Shown one piece after another: positions 5,391 through 11,935 of a stretch of DNA of 11,935 bases. This DNA comes from Oscillospiraceae bacterium. GTDB lineage: Bacteria > Bacillota > Clostridia > Oscillospirales > Ruminococcaceae. The position numbers were made by a program, and so were the translations under genes. How positions within the stretch are numbered: position 1 is the first letter of the stretch; each line of letters begins with the position of its first letter. The stretch is from NCBI GenBank assembly GCA_004556975.1, contig SFFD01000038.1:1-11935 (forward strand), read 5' to 3'. The notes under the pieces are model-generated. The model worked only from the letters and a program-made list of their open reading frames with translations. It searched no databases and was not told the DNA's origin.

Positions 5391-6167
5391 ATGGGCAAAA
5401 TAATAGCATTTGCGAACCAAAAGGGCGGAGTCGGCAAAACGACAACGGCGGTAAACCTTGCCGCGGCGCTTGCGTACAGAACAAGGGGCAGGGTGCTTTT
5501 GGTGGATTCCGACCCACAGGGCAACGCAACTTCCGGGCTGGGAATAAACAAGAGGGAAATTAAGCGCTCGGTTTATGACGTGATAATAGGAGAAGCGGCG
5601 GCTGACACTGCGATAATCCGCACAAAATATAAAAACCTTGATATTCTTCCCTCAAGCATAGACCTTGCCGCGGCGGAAATTGAGCTTGTGGATATGGAAA
5701 ACCGTGCCCTGCGCCTTAAACAGGCGCTTACAAAAGTGCAGGGGCAGTATGACTATATATGCATAGATTGTCCGCCTTCGCTTGGACTTCTTACAATAAA
5801 CGGACTTGCCGCATGCACAAGCATTCTTGTGCCGATTCAGTGCGAATTTTACGCTTTGGAAGGTCTTTCACAGCTTATGGCGACGGTTCGCAACGTAAAG
5901 CGGCTTTATAACAACTATATTGATGTTGAGGGCGTGCTTCTTACCATGTATGACGCCCGCCTTAATCTTACGGTGCAGGTTGTTGAAGAGGTTAAAAAGT
6001 ACTTTCCGCAAAAGGTTTTTAAAACGGTAATTCCGCGGAACGTGCGCCTGTCAGAGGCGCCCTCCTTCGGCGAACCGGTAATCTATTACGACTTTGCTTC
6101 AAAGGGAAGCCAGGCATATCTTGCGCTGGCGGACGAAATAATAGCAAACAACAGAACGGAGGGATGA
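5391..6167 (+). CDS. soj: Chromosome partitioning ATPase Soj (ParA family)
   Basis: The protein is 258 residues, the normal Soj length without the N-terminal HTH of plasmid ParA proteins. The deviant Walker A motif KGGVGKTT spans 11-18 (signature Lys11, Lys16). The A' motif VDSDPQGN has Asp39 and Asp41, and Walker B is YICIDCPPS with Asp126. The typical VIPRNVRLSEAPSFGEPV segment near residue 210 is present. ATP-bound dimers coat the nucleoid. ParB stimulates hydrolysis, which drives origin separation, and in Bacillus Soj also controls DnaA. The start ATG at 5391 follows GGAGGAG by a few bases. One base separates its stop from the parB start, so the two are translationally linked. Confidence 0.97.
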   Translation: MGKIIAFANQKGGVGKTTTAVNLAAALAYRTRGRVLLVDSDPQGNATSGLGINKREIKRSVYDVIIGEAAADTAIIRTKYKNLDILPSSIDLAAAEIELVDMENRALRLKQALTKVQGQYDYICIDCPPSLGLLTINGLAACTSILVPIQCEFYALEGLSQLMATVRNVKRLYNNYIDVEGVLLTMYDARLNLTVQVVEEVKKYFPQKVFKTVIPRNVRLSEAPSFGEPVIYYDFASKGSQAYLALADEIIANNRTEG

Positions 6168-6168
6168 T

Positions 6169-7029
6169 ATGGCTAAACCAAGAGGACTTGGAAAAGGGCT
6201 TGAGGCGCTTTTTGAAGACAGCCGCGACGACAGCCAAAGCGGAGTTACCACGGTGCGGCTTTCGGAAATCGAACCCAACCTTTCTCAGCCGAGAAAGCAG
6301 TTTGACGAAGAAGCTCTTTCGGAGCTTGCGGATTCCATTGCCGCGCACGGCGTTTTACAGCCGCTGCTGATAAGACCCACCTCCGGAGGAACGTATCAGA
6401 TAGTGGCGGGGGAAAGACGGTGGCGCGCGGCGCGCCTTGCCGGTCTTACTGAAGTGCCGGCGCTAATCCGTGAAATAAACGACGAGGAGATGGATCAGCT
6501 TGCGCTGATTGAAAACCTCCAAAGAGAGGATCTTAACGCGGTGGAAACCGCCCAGGGCTATCGCCGTCTTATGGATAAATACGGCATGACCCAGGAACAG
6601 CTTTCCGAAGCGGTGGGAAAATCCCGGCCGGCCATAGCCAATACTCTTCGTATTTTAAGCCTTCCGGAGGAGATTTTGCCCATGGTGGCAAACGGAAGCT
6701 TAAGCGCAGGACACGCGAAGGCAATTTTGTCCGCTCCGGAGGAACGCCGCGAAGCCCTCGCAAAAAAAATTGCGGCAGAGGGTCTTTCCGTAAGAGAGAC
6801 GGAGCGCCTTGCGGCGAAGAAGGAAAAACCCACAGGGGAACAGCAAAAGCCCAAGGAAAAGTTCCCGAAGAACGCATATTACCGCGAAATGCAGATTGCC
6901 ATGGCAACGGAGCTTGGCAGACCTGTTAAAATAACAGAAAACAAAAGCGGCGGCACAATTGAGCTTCCGTTTTACGGCAAGGAAGAGCTTGCCGCCATTT
7001 GCGAGCGGCTTGCCGACCTTAAAAAATAA
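6169..7029 (+). CDS. parB: Chromosome partitioning protein ParB (Spo0J)
   Basis: The protein is 286 residues. The N-terminal RGLGKGLEALF segment is the usual ParA-contacting end. The CTPase fold has GERRWRA (81-87) and ENLQREDLN (115-123). The helix-turn-helix has GKSRPAIANTLRILSLP, and the C-terminal dimer domain (about 238-286) comes after a Lys/Glu-rich linker. The DNA-specificity positions read Arg153, Thr159, Ser164 and Gly181. As I recall the published comparison, this is the ParB rather than the Noc pattern, with Ser in place of Ala. It should therefore bind the two TGTTTCACGTG-type sites here. GGAGGG within the end of soj serves as ribosome-binding site, and soj ends one base before the ATG. 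The serS gene follows after 17 bases. Confidence 0.97.
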   Translation: MAKPRGLGKGLEALFEDSRDDSQSGVTTVRLSEIEPNLSQPRKQFDEEALSELADSIAAHGVLQPLLIRPTSGGTYQIVAGERRWRAARLAGLTEVPALIREINDEEMDQLALIENLQREDLNAVETAQGYRRLMDKYGMTQEQLSEAVGKSRPAIANTLRILSLPEEILPMVANGSLSAGHAKAILSAPEERREALAKKIAAEGLSVRETERLAAKKEKPTGEQQKPKEKFPKNAYYREMQIAMATELGRPVKITENKSGGTIELPFYGKEELAAICERLADLKK

Positions 7030-7046
7030 AGTGGAGGAAACAGAAA

Positions 7047-8342
7047 ATGCTTGATATTAAATTTTTAAGAGAAAATCCCGAACTCGTAAAAGAGAACATC
7101 AGAAAGAAATTTGAAGATCAGAAGATTCCCATGGTGGACGAGGTTATCCGCCTTGATGAGCAGAAACGCGCCGCAAACGCCGAGGCTTGCGAGCTTCGCG
7201 CAAACAGAAACAAAGTCAGCAAGGAAATCGGCGTGCTCATGGCTCAGGGCAAAAAAGAGGAAGCCATGAAGATGAAAGAGCTTGTCACCCAGGAAGCGGA
7301 GCGCCTTGCAGAGCTTGAAGCACAGGAAAACGAGCTTGAAGCCAAGGTAAAATCCCTTATGATGAAGATTCCGAATATCATAGACCCTTCTGTTCCCATA
7401 GGCAAGGACGACAGCGAAAACGTTGAGGTACAGCAGTTCGGTGAACAGACCAACCCCGACTTTGAAATTCCTTATCATACCGACATTATGGCAAAATTCA
7501 ACGGAATTGATAAAGAAGCCGCCGGAAAGGTCGCCGGCGAAGGATTCTATTATCTTATGGGCGACATTGCCCGTATGCACAGCGCGGTTCTTGCATATGC
7601 CCGCGATTTTATGATAAACAAGGGCTTTACCTATTGCATTCCGCCTTTTATGATTCGCAGCAATGTTGTTACCGGTGTTATGAGCTTTGAAGAAATGGAC
7701 GCCATGATGTACAAAATTGAAGGCGAGGACCTTTACCTTATCGGCACCAGCGAACATTCCATGATAGGCAAATTTATCGACACCATCACTCCGGAATCTT
7801 CGCTTCCGCTTACTCTTACCAGCTATTCTCCCTGCTTCCGCAAGGAAAAAGGCGCCCACGGAATAGAGGAGAGAGGTATTTACCGTATTCACCAGTTTGA
7901 AAAGCAGGAAATGATAGTCATCTGCAAGCCCGAAGACAGCATGAAGTGGTTCGACAAAATGTGGAGCTACAGCGTAGAGCTTTTCCGCTCCCTTGATATT
8001 CCCGTGCGCACTCTTGAGTGCTGCTCCGGCGACCTTGCCGACCTGAAGGTCAAATCCTATGACGTTGAAGCCTGGAGCCCCAAGCAGAAAAAATATTTCG
8101 AGGTTTGCTCCTGCTCCAATCTCGGCGACGCTCAGGCCCGCCGGCTTGGAATTCGCATTAAGGGCGAGGACGGAAAAAAATATCTTGCCCACACCCTTAA
8201 CAACACCGTTGTTGCACCGCCCCGTATGCTTATTGCGCTTTTGGAAAACAACCTTGAGTTTGACGGCAAAAAATACTCCGTTCGTATTCCGAAGGCACTT
8301 CAGCCTTATATGGGCGGCACCGAAAGAATTACAGAGAAATAA
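7047..8342 (+). CDS. serS: Serine--tRNA ligase
   Basis: The enzyme is 431 residues and charges tRNA-Ser (and tRNA-Sec where present) with serine in the cytoplasm. The N-terminal arm (about 1-110, MLDIKFLRENPELVKENI then Glu/Lys/Ala-rich helices) is the tRNA-binding coiled coil. The class II core shows TSE (234-236), motif 2 FRKE with Arg265 and Glu267, the HQFEKQE segment, and motif 3 with Arg393 in PPRMLIALLE. Motif 2 continues as GAHGIEERGIYR and motif 3 is preceded by LNNTVVAPPR. Common SerRS has forms like SAGRDTRGL and LNGSGLA, so this is a divergent clade, in my memory frequent in Clostridia. No T-box leader is present. GGAGG lies nine bases before the ATG, and the gene is 17 bases after parB, so it is likely in the same transcript. 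Confidence 0.96.
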   Translation: MLDIKFLRENPELVKENIRKKFEDQKIPMVDEVIRLDEQKRAANAEACELRANRNKVSKEIGVLMAQGKKEEAMKMKELVTQEAERLAELEAQENELEAKVKSLMMKIPNIIDPSVPIGKDDSENVEVQQFGEQTNPDFEIPYHTDIMAKFNGIDKEAAGKVAGEGFYYLMGDIARMHSAVLAYARDFMINKGFTYCIPPFMIRSNVVTGVMSFEEMDAMMYKIEGEDLYLIGTSEHSMIGKFIDTITPESSLPLTLTSYSPCFRKEKGAHGIEERGIYRIHQFEKQEMIVICKPEDSMKWFDKMWSYSVELFRSLDIPVRTLECCSGDLADLKVKSYDVEAWSPKQKKYFEVCSCSNLGDAQARRLGIRIKGEDGKKYLAHTLNNTVVAPPRMLIALLENNLEFDGKKYSVRIPKALQPYMGGTERITEK

Positions 8343-8351
8343 TGCATTAAG

Positions 8352-8381
8352 AGGGGCTCCGCACAACTGCGGAGCCCCTTT
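8352..8381 (+). terminator. Terminator after serS
   Basis: A twelve-base-pair GC-rich stem (8352-8363 with 8368-8379) is closed by a CAAC loop, ten bases after the serS stop. The T-run is short (TTTA), so termination may be incomplete. Confidence 0.8.
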
Positions 8382-8578
8382 ACAAACAGCCGTATTAAAA
8401 ACGGCGAAAGACGCCCTGTTATTTAAAATGTAAGAGGAAAATCCAATTTAACAAAGGATAAAATTTTATTTAAACGGCACACAGCAAAAATTCTATTCCG
8501 TAATGTTTCACGTGGAACACCGTGCGTTAAGCACAGATACAGCCCCGCAAAAATATTTTTTTAAAAGCAAAAAAAGAC
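8382..8578. other. Intergenic stretch between serS and guaB
   Basis: No open reading frame with a ribosome-binding site is seen. It contains small hairpins GCCGT/ACGGC (8389-8405) and GTGC/GCAC (8522-8534), the AT palindrome ATAAAATTTTAT (8458-8469), and the second parS site. AT-rich sequence surrounds parS. I see no riboswitch. Confidence 0.5.
8504..8519. promoter_or_regulatory. parS: Second parS site
   Basis: TGTTTCACGTGGAACA fits the parS consensus when read on the other strand, with the one variable position differing from the perfect palindrome. It is about 3.2 kb from the first site and 59 bases ahead of the guaB -35 box. Confidence 0.93.
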
Positions 8579-8607
8579 TTGCATTATAGGGTAAACCGTG
8601 ATAGAAT
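8579..8607 (+). promoter_or_regulatory. guaB promoter
   Basis: -35 TTGCAT (8579-8584) and -10 TAGAAT (8602-8607) are 17 bases apart, with a TG one base before the -10 box (extended -10). The leader is about 77 bases. It contains TTATCCACG (8617-8625), one base from the DnaA box consensus, and no purine riboswitch-like pattern. Confidence 0.75.
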
Positions 8608-8690
8608 AGTAAAAATTTATCCACGGCAGTCTGATTAAGATTATTGTGTTATTATAAATATGTATATTATATAGAAAGAAGGTTATTAAC

Positions 8691-10166
8691 ATGGTTAATC
8701 CAAACGCAAACGAAAAATTTGCTTACGAAGGCCTTACCTTTGACGACGTGCTTCTTATTCCGGCAAAATCGGATGTACTTCCGAAAGACGTGGATACAAG
8801 AACCGTTCTTGCAAAGGGAATTGTGCTCAATGCCCCAATTATGACCGCAGCAATGGACACCGTTACCGAAGCTGAAATGGCAATAGCCATTTCAAGAGAA
8901 GGCGGTATCGGTATAATCCATAAAAATATGCCTATTGAAAAGCAGGCGGAAGAGGTAGACAAGGTAAAACGTTCCGAAAACGGCGTTATTGTGAACCCTT
9001 TCTACCTCTCCAAGGATCATACCGCCGCAGACGCAAACGAGCTGATGGGCAGATACAAAATCAGCGGCGTGCCGATTTGCGACGATGACAAAAAGCTTAT
9101 CGGCATAATTACCAACCGTGATATGCGCTTCCTTACCGATTTGAATGTAAAAATTGAAGATGTTATGACAAAGGAAGGCCTTGTAACCGCCCCAGTGGGA
9201 ACAACCCTTGACGAGGCACAGGAAATTCTTAAACGCCACAAAATCGAAAAGCTTCCCATTGTTGATGCAGACGGAAGACTAAAGGGACTTATAACGATAA
9301 AAGACATTGAAAAGGCCGTTCAATACCCCAATGCGTCAAGAGATAAAGGCGGAAGACTGCTTTGCGGAGCGGCAATCGGCGTAACCTCTGACGTACTTGT
9401 AAGAGCAAAGGCCCTTGTTGACGCAGGCGTCGATGTTCTGGTGCTTGATTCCGCTCACGGGCACAGCGCGGGAATTATAGGCTGTGTTAAAAAGGTTAAG
9501 GAGGCATTTCCGGAAATTGCGCTTATTGCCGGCAATGTTGCCACTGCGGAAGCCACCGAGGATCTTATCAAGGCGGGCGCCGACGCGGTAAAAGTGGGTA
9601 TAGGCCCCGGCTCTATCTGTACCACTCGCGTGGTCGCTGGTATCGGCGTTCCGCAGATAACCGCAATCTATGAAGCGGCAAAGGTGGGCGCAAAGTACGG
9701 AATTCCGATTATCGCCGACGGCGGTATGAAATATTCCGGAGATATCGTAAAAGCGCTTGCCGCGGGCGGCAACGCGGTTATGCTCGGTTCCATGCTCGCC
9801 GGCTGCGACGAAGCTCCGGGCGAAAGCGAAATTTATCAGGGCCGCCGCTTTAAGGTCTATCGCGGTATGGGCAGCCTTTCCGCAATGGCAAAGGGAAGCA
9901 AAGACAGATATTTCCAGGAAGATAACAAAAAGCTTGTTCCCGAAGGCGTCGAGGGCCGCGTGCCCTATAAAGGCACCGTTGGCGAAGCGGTTTATCAGAT
10001 TATGGGCGGGCTTCGCGCCGGAATGGGCTATTGCGGCTGCCGCACCATTGAGGAGCTTCAGGAAAAATCCCGGTTTGTCCGCATTACAGGAGCGGGTCTT
10101 AAAGAAAGCCATCCGCACGATATTTATATTACCAAAGAAGCGCCTAACTATTCTGTTCAGGTGTAA
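8691..10166 (+). CDS. guaB: IMP dehydrogenase
   Basis: The enzyme is 491 residues and oxidises IMP to XMP with NAD+, the committed step of guanine nucleotide synthesis. The catalytic barrel contains GLTFDDVLLIP at the start and VDVLVLDSAHGHS. The active-site loop GIGPGSICTTR carries the nucleophile Cys310. ADGGMKYSGDIVKALAAG and the phosphate-binding GSMLAGCDEAPGE also fit. The mobile flap region lies before GYCGCRT. A pair of CBS domains occupies about 95-210 (VNPFYL...ISGVPICD and VMTKEGLVTAP...IEKLPIVD) and probably binds purine nucleotides for regulation. Length and order are standard for bacteria. AGAAGG lies eight bases before the ATG. The gene is a single unit with its own promoter and terminator. 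Confidence 0.98.
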   Translation: MVNPNANEKFAYEGLTFDDVLLIPAKSDVLPKDVDTRTVLAKGIVLNAPIMTAAMDTVTEAEMAIAISREGGIGIIHKNMPIEKQAEEVDKVKRSENGVIVNPFYLSKDHTAADANELMGRYKISGVPICDDDKKLIGIITNRDMRFLTDLNVKIEDVMTKEGLVTAPVGTTLDEAQEILKRHKIEKLPIVDADGRLKGLITIKDIEKAVQYPNASRDKGGRLLCGAAIGVTSDVLVRAKALVDAGVDVLVLDSAHGHSAGIIGCVKKVKEAFPEIALIAGNVATAEATEDLIKAGADAVKVGIGPGSICTTRVVAGIGVPQITAIYEAAKVGAKYGIPIIADGGMKYSGDIVKALAAGGNAVMLGSMLAGCDEAPGESEIYQGRRFKVYRGMGSLSAMAKGSKDRYFQEDNKKLVPEGVEGRVPYKGTVGEAVYQIMGGLRAGMGYCGCRTIEELQEKSRFVRITGAGLKESHPHDIYITKEAPNYSVQV

Positions 10167-10184
10167 TAAAAAGAATAAGGCAGG

Positions 10185-10211
10185 GGCGCGGCAAATGCCG
10201 CGCCTTTTTTT
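10185..10211 (+). terminator. guaB terminator
   Basis: GGCGCGGC (10185-10192) pairs with GCCGCGCC (10197-10204) around an AAAT loop and is followed by seven T. It lies 18 bases after the guaB stop. Confidence 0.93.
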
Positions 10212-10236
10212 GCGCTTTGGCGTATGAGCACGCATA

Positions 10237-10269
10237 AAAAATGAGCACGGACGCACCGTGCTCATTTTT
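10237..10269. terminator. Bidirectional terminator between guaB and the DUF975 gene
   Basis: A 14-base-pair stem (10237-10250 with 10256-10269) has a GAGCACGG core and an ACGCA loop. It has five T at the end of the plus strand and a T-run on the minus strand. It lies 24 bases past the stop of the minus-strand DUF975 gene, which it probably terminates. Confidence 0.85.
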
Positions 10270-10293
10270 AATATATAAATTTTATATATTCAT

Positions 10294-11112
10294 TCAATAT
10301 GCGGCGGGGAAAAAGCCGGGCAGCTCGGAAAAATCTGTAATGCCGTTTTCATGTGCGCGCTCTCGCAAAACGGCGTAAACTTCAGCATTTGTGGCCTGAA
10401 TGTAAGGATTAAGGAAATATTCTCCTACACCGCAGGTAAAAAAACAAAGTATGTACCAACCGATAAACGTTATTCCAAGCCACCAGATATCAAACTTTTC
10501 GCCCATGGTCATTTGCCTTGAAAGTTCAAAGGCACGTTTTGAATCTATGCCGGGATTTTCCGCAAGAATATATGGAATTGCAAAATATTCATAGCTTTTT
10601 ATAATTCCGGGAATTAAGAAAAGCAGCGACCAAAGAAAAATTTTAATGTACATAAGGAGCATAGTCTTAACAACGTTCAAATATTTTCCGCTGCCAAAGA
10701 CCCAGAACACGCGCCCGATGTCGGAAGAAGAACCGCGGTGTTCCATAAAATAACGGTTTTTGCCCACAACAAGAGGGGATATGACAAAAGCTATAACCAA
10801 TAATGTCACAACAACTGTGAAAGCAATAATGGAGAGAAATGCTGCCGTGCTCAAAGCGGCCATGGCAGAGTCTACGGTTGCAGCCATTTCGGAACGGCCT
10901 TCCGGAGAAAATATTCCGTAAAGGGCAGAGCCAAATATGGCAGAAACCAACTGTAAAAATGAAAAAAGCAGTGAAACGAAAGAATCGGAGCTATCGGAAT
11001 AGAACGGAATGAACGAAAGAATAAGCATAATAAGAAAAGGAATCCAATATCCGAACGTGCGAAAACTATTCTTTGCGCGTTCCTTAACCTGCGCGGTGGT
11101 CCAATTATACAT
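10294..11112 (-). CDS. DUF975 family integral membrane protein
   Basis: The protein is 272 residues from the ATG at 11110-11112, which has AGGAGGTG (11118-11125) just upstream. The longer start at 11190 would run through the promoter and this site, so it is rejected. The N-terminal WTTAQVKERAKNSFR segment and the AENPGIDSKRAFELSRQMTMGEKFDIWWL segment are typical of DUF975. About five to six hydrophobic helices are visible: near 20-36, 47-69, 90-120, 158-180, 220-246. The family is widespread in Firmicutes and its function is not established. The neighbours guaB and the tRNA genes give no functional hint. The gene stands alone between a bidirectional terminator and the tRNA terminator. Confidence 0.88.
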   Translation of the reverse strand: MYNWTTAQVKERAKNSFRTFGYWIPFLIMLILSFIPFYSDSSDSFVSLLFSFLQLVSAIFGSALYGIFSPEGRSEMAATVDSAMAALSTAAFLSIIAFTVVVTLLVIAFVISPLVVGKNRYFMEHRGSSSDIGRVFWVFGSGKYLNVVKTMLLMYIKIFLWSLLFLIPGIIKSYEYFAIPYILAENPGIDSKRAFELSRQMTMGEKFDIWWLGITFIGWYILCFFTCGVGEYFLNPYIQATNAEVYAVLRERAHENGITDFSELPGFFPAAY

Positions 11113-11130
11113 AAAAACACCTCCTTTTGC

Positions 11131-11159
11131 ATTATACAATAATACTTTAAAAATGAAAA
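11131..11159 (-). promoter_or_regulatory. Promoter of the DUF975 gene
   Basis: On the minus strand a perfect -10 TATAAT (11131-11136) lies 17 bases from TTTTCA (11154-11159), a four-of-six -35 match. The start of transcription would leave a short leader containing the ribosome-binding site. Confidence 0.6.
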
Positions 11160-11196
11160 GGGTTTTGGCACTTTTTTGAAGAGGGCGCAAAGGCGC

Positions 11197-11233
11197 AAAA
11201 AAAGAGCTTCGACATTGTCGAAGCTCTTTTTTT
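11197..11233. terminator. Terminator of the tRNA-Met/tRNA-Glu operon
   Basis: AAAAAAAGAGCTTCGAC (11197-11213) and its exact complement (11217-11233) enclose ATT. Read on the minus strand it ends in seven T, one base past the CCA end of tRNA-Glu. Being symmetric it can also act on the plus strand. Confidence 0.93.
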
Positions 11234-11234
11234 A

Positions 11235-11309
11235 TGGTGACCCGAGCGAGAATCGAACTCGCGTTACAGCCGTGAAAGGGCCGTGTCTTAACCTCTTGAC
11301 CATCGGGCC
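11235..11309 (-). tRNA. tRNA-Glu (anticodon TTC)
   Basis: The gene is 75 bases with CCA encoded (TGG at 11235-11237 on the plus strand). The acceptor GGCCCGA pairs with TCGGGTC, with one G-T wobble. The D-arm is GTC/GAC. The anticodon stem is CGGCC/GGCTG with loop CTTTCAC (anticodon at 11274-11276), and the T-arm is GCGAG/CTCGC with TTCGATT. The 5' end directly abuts the CCA of tRNA-Met. Confidence 0.96.
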
Positions 11310-11386
11310 TGGTAGCGGCAACTGGATTCGAACCGGTGACACTGCGGGTATGAACCGCATGCTCTAGCCAACTGAGCTATGCCGCC
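11310..11386 (-). tRNA. tRNA-Met (anticodon CAT), elongator type
   Basis: The gene is 77 bases with CCA encoded. The acceptor GGCGGCA pairs with TGCCGCT (a G-T wobble at the first pair), with discriminator A. The anticodon arm is TGCGG/CCGCA with loop TTCATAC. The G1 start and overall likeness to Bacillus elongator tRNA-Met argue against initiator and against tRNA-Ile2. The T-stem ACCGG/CCAGT has one C-A mismatch (RNA 51-63, bases 11335 and 11323), which is unusual. It is transcribed first in the pair. Confidence 0.94.
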
Positions 11387-11415
11387 AAATCATTTGCCAC
11401 CATAAGGCGAAAACT

Positions 11416-11445
11416 ATTATATTATATCGGGGCGGCTTTTGTCAA
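11416..11445 (-). promoter_or_regulatory. Promoter of the tRNA operon
   Basis: On the minus strand, a perfect -35 TTGACA (11440-11445) and a perfect -10 TATAAT (11416-11421) are 18 bases apart. An overlapping second TATAAT lies at 11421-11426. This near-consensus promoter suits a stable-RNA operon. Confidence 0.88.
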
Positions 11446-11660
11446 TAGCTTTTTGAAATATTTTTCGCCAAAAAGTGCATTTTATTCTTTCGCTTTGCAA
11501 AACCGGTCAAAAGAAGGACTTTGGCCGATATACTCTGTAAATAAAGCAAATTCTGGCCTTTGCGAAGAGAAGCTTCGCCCTCGTAAAAAAAGAGCCGAAA
11601 CACAAAAAAGGCTCCGGCACTACGCCGTATATAATATATATTGTATAATATATAAAATGT
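11446..11660. other. Non-coding stretch with several small hairpins
   Basis: No supported gene is seen. Hairpins: CGGTCAAA/TTTGGCCG (11504-11527, one wobble), GCGAAG/CTTCGC near 11561-11577, and GAGCC/GGCTC (11592-11614). The last has seven A on its left, which on the minus strand reads as a terminator-like tail. Bases 11628-11658 are very AT-rich. A small minus-strand RNA is possible but unsupported by a clear promoter. Confidence 0.35.
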
Positions 11661-11689
11661 TTGCGTTTTTCTGCGTTATGCGCTATAAT
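11661..11689 (+). promoter_or_regulatory. Promoter of the 50-residue membrane protein gene
   Basis: -35 TTGCGT (11661-11666) and a perfect -10 TATAAT (11684-11689) are 17 bases apart, about 29 bases before the TTG start. Confidence 0.7.
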
Positions 11690-11717
11690 TATAAAAACAC
11701 AAAAGGAGGCGAACTTT

Positions 11718-11870
11718 TTGAAAAAAGAGAAAAGAGAACTTACCGAAGAAGAAAAGCAGGCACGAAAGGAAAATATTCAGGGCTGGCTGTTTATGATATT
11801 TTTTGTTGTCGCTTTTATTCTGGCATTTGCACTTTACGGTATGCAATCCTCGCTTTTTGGCGGTGGCTGA
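11718..11870 (+). CDS. Small single-pass membrane protein, 50 residues
   Basis: The start is a TTG at 11718-11720, with GGAGG (11705-11709) eight bases upstream and a good promoter above. The in-frame ATG at 11661 lies on the -35 box and is not used. Residues 1-21 are highly charged (KKEKRELTEEEKQARKENI). A membrane helix follows at about 22-42 (WLFMIFFVVAFILAFALYG), and a short glycine end (SSLFGGG). The N-terminus is probably cytoplasmic. No family is recognised. The gene would be missed by ATG-only or length-limited gene calling. Confidence 0.68.
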   Translation: MKKEKRELTEEEKQARKENIQGWLFMIFFVVAFILAFALYGMQSSLFGGG

Positions 11871-11920
11871 CGCATTTTAAGACACTTAGTAAAAAAGTGA
11901 AATAAATTTTAAAAAACCTA

Positions 11921-11926
11921 TTGACA
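11921..11926 (+). promoter_or_regulatory. Consensus -35 box at the window edge
   Basis: TTGACA matches the -35 consensus exactly. The window ends nine bases later, so the -10 box and the gene it would serve lie outside. Confidence 0.4.
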
Positions 11927-11935
11927 AGGGCAAAT

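Noticed and set aside
7030..7046. T-box leader for serS
   Set aside because: Only 17 bases separate parB and serS, so no T-box can fit.
7065..8366. 433-codon open frame antisense to serS
   Set aside because: It mirrors the codon bias of serS, has no ribosome-binding site or recognisable domain, and SerRS on the other strand is certain.
8608..8690. Purine riboswitch in the guaB leader
   Set aside because: The leader is about 77 bases, AT-rich, and lacks the paired stems and conserved loops of purine riboswitches.
9336..10265. 309-codon open frame antisense to guaB
   Set aside because: It covers guaB, starts inside the bidirectional terminator region and encodes no recognisable protein.
11113..11190. 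Upstream start of the DUF975 protein
   Set aside because: The added residues cover the promoter and AGGAGGTG site. The family-typical N-terminus begins at 11112.
11453..11905. 150-codon plus-strand open frame at the right end
   Set aside because: It reads through hairpins and promoter elements, overlaps the better-supported TTG gene in another frame, and has no ribosome-binding site.
1..11935. CRISPR array, insertion sequence or prophage genes
   Set aside because: No regularly spaced repeats, transposase, integrase or phage structural genes are visible in the window.

Overview
The window looks like a chromosomal segment of a low-to-mid GC Gram-positive bacterium of the class Clostridia, probably of the Oscillospiraceae/Ruminococcaceae kind. 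The reasons are strong GGAGG ribosome-binding sites, a Noc-like ParB paralogue directly ahead of soj and parB, Bacillus-type parS sites, a clostridial-type SerRS, and DUF2975 and DUF975 membrane proteins. The soj-parB pair and two parS sites suggest that the replication origin is near, although neither dnaA nor mnmG/rsmG is visible.

Layout. Positions 1-281 hold the 3' end of a plus-strand gene cut by the window edge. Positions 331-1425 are a minus-strand pair of zinc-ribbon membrane proteins. The downstream one carries a one-base frameshift, and the upstream one has lost a zinc-binding cysteine. A divergent XRE-type regulator (1570-1890) follows, with an inverted repeat over its -10 box. Positions 1975-4050 are minus-strand accessory genes: a three-helix membrane protein, then an operon of DUF2975 membrane protein, YozG-like HTH regulator, lipoprotein and membrane-anchored protein. 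The last three genes of that operon are joined by ATGA stop/start overlaps. Its promoter carries a perfect palindrome between the -35 and -10 boxes.

The core is on the plus strand from 4321 to 10166. It runs noc-like gene, terminator, perfect parS, promoter, soj, parB, serS, terminator, second parS, promoter, guaB, terminator. Soj, ParB and the parS sites would form the chromosome segregation machinery. The Noc-like protein carries three of the four residues that I recall as distinguishing Noc from ParB in DNA recognition. SerS charges tRNA-Ser, and GuaB makes XMP for guanine nucleotide synthesis.

The right end holds a minus-strand DUF975 membrane protein, a minus-strand tRNA-Met/tRNA-Glu pair abutting with no spacer, a plus-strand 50-residue membrane protein starting at TTG, and a consensus -35 box at the edge. 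A 21-base perfect palindrome occurs identically at 291-311 and 1937-1957, both times between convergent genes. I see no insertion sequence, phage module or CRISPR array. The most unusual material is small in scale: the palindrome repeat, the decaying zinc-ribbon pair, the operator-like palindromes and the zero-spacer tRNA pair.
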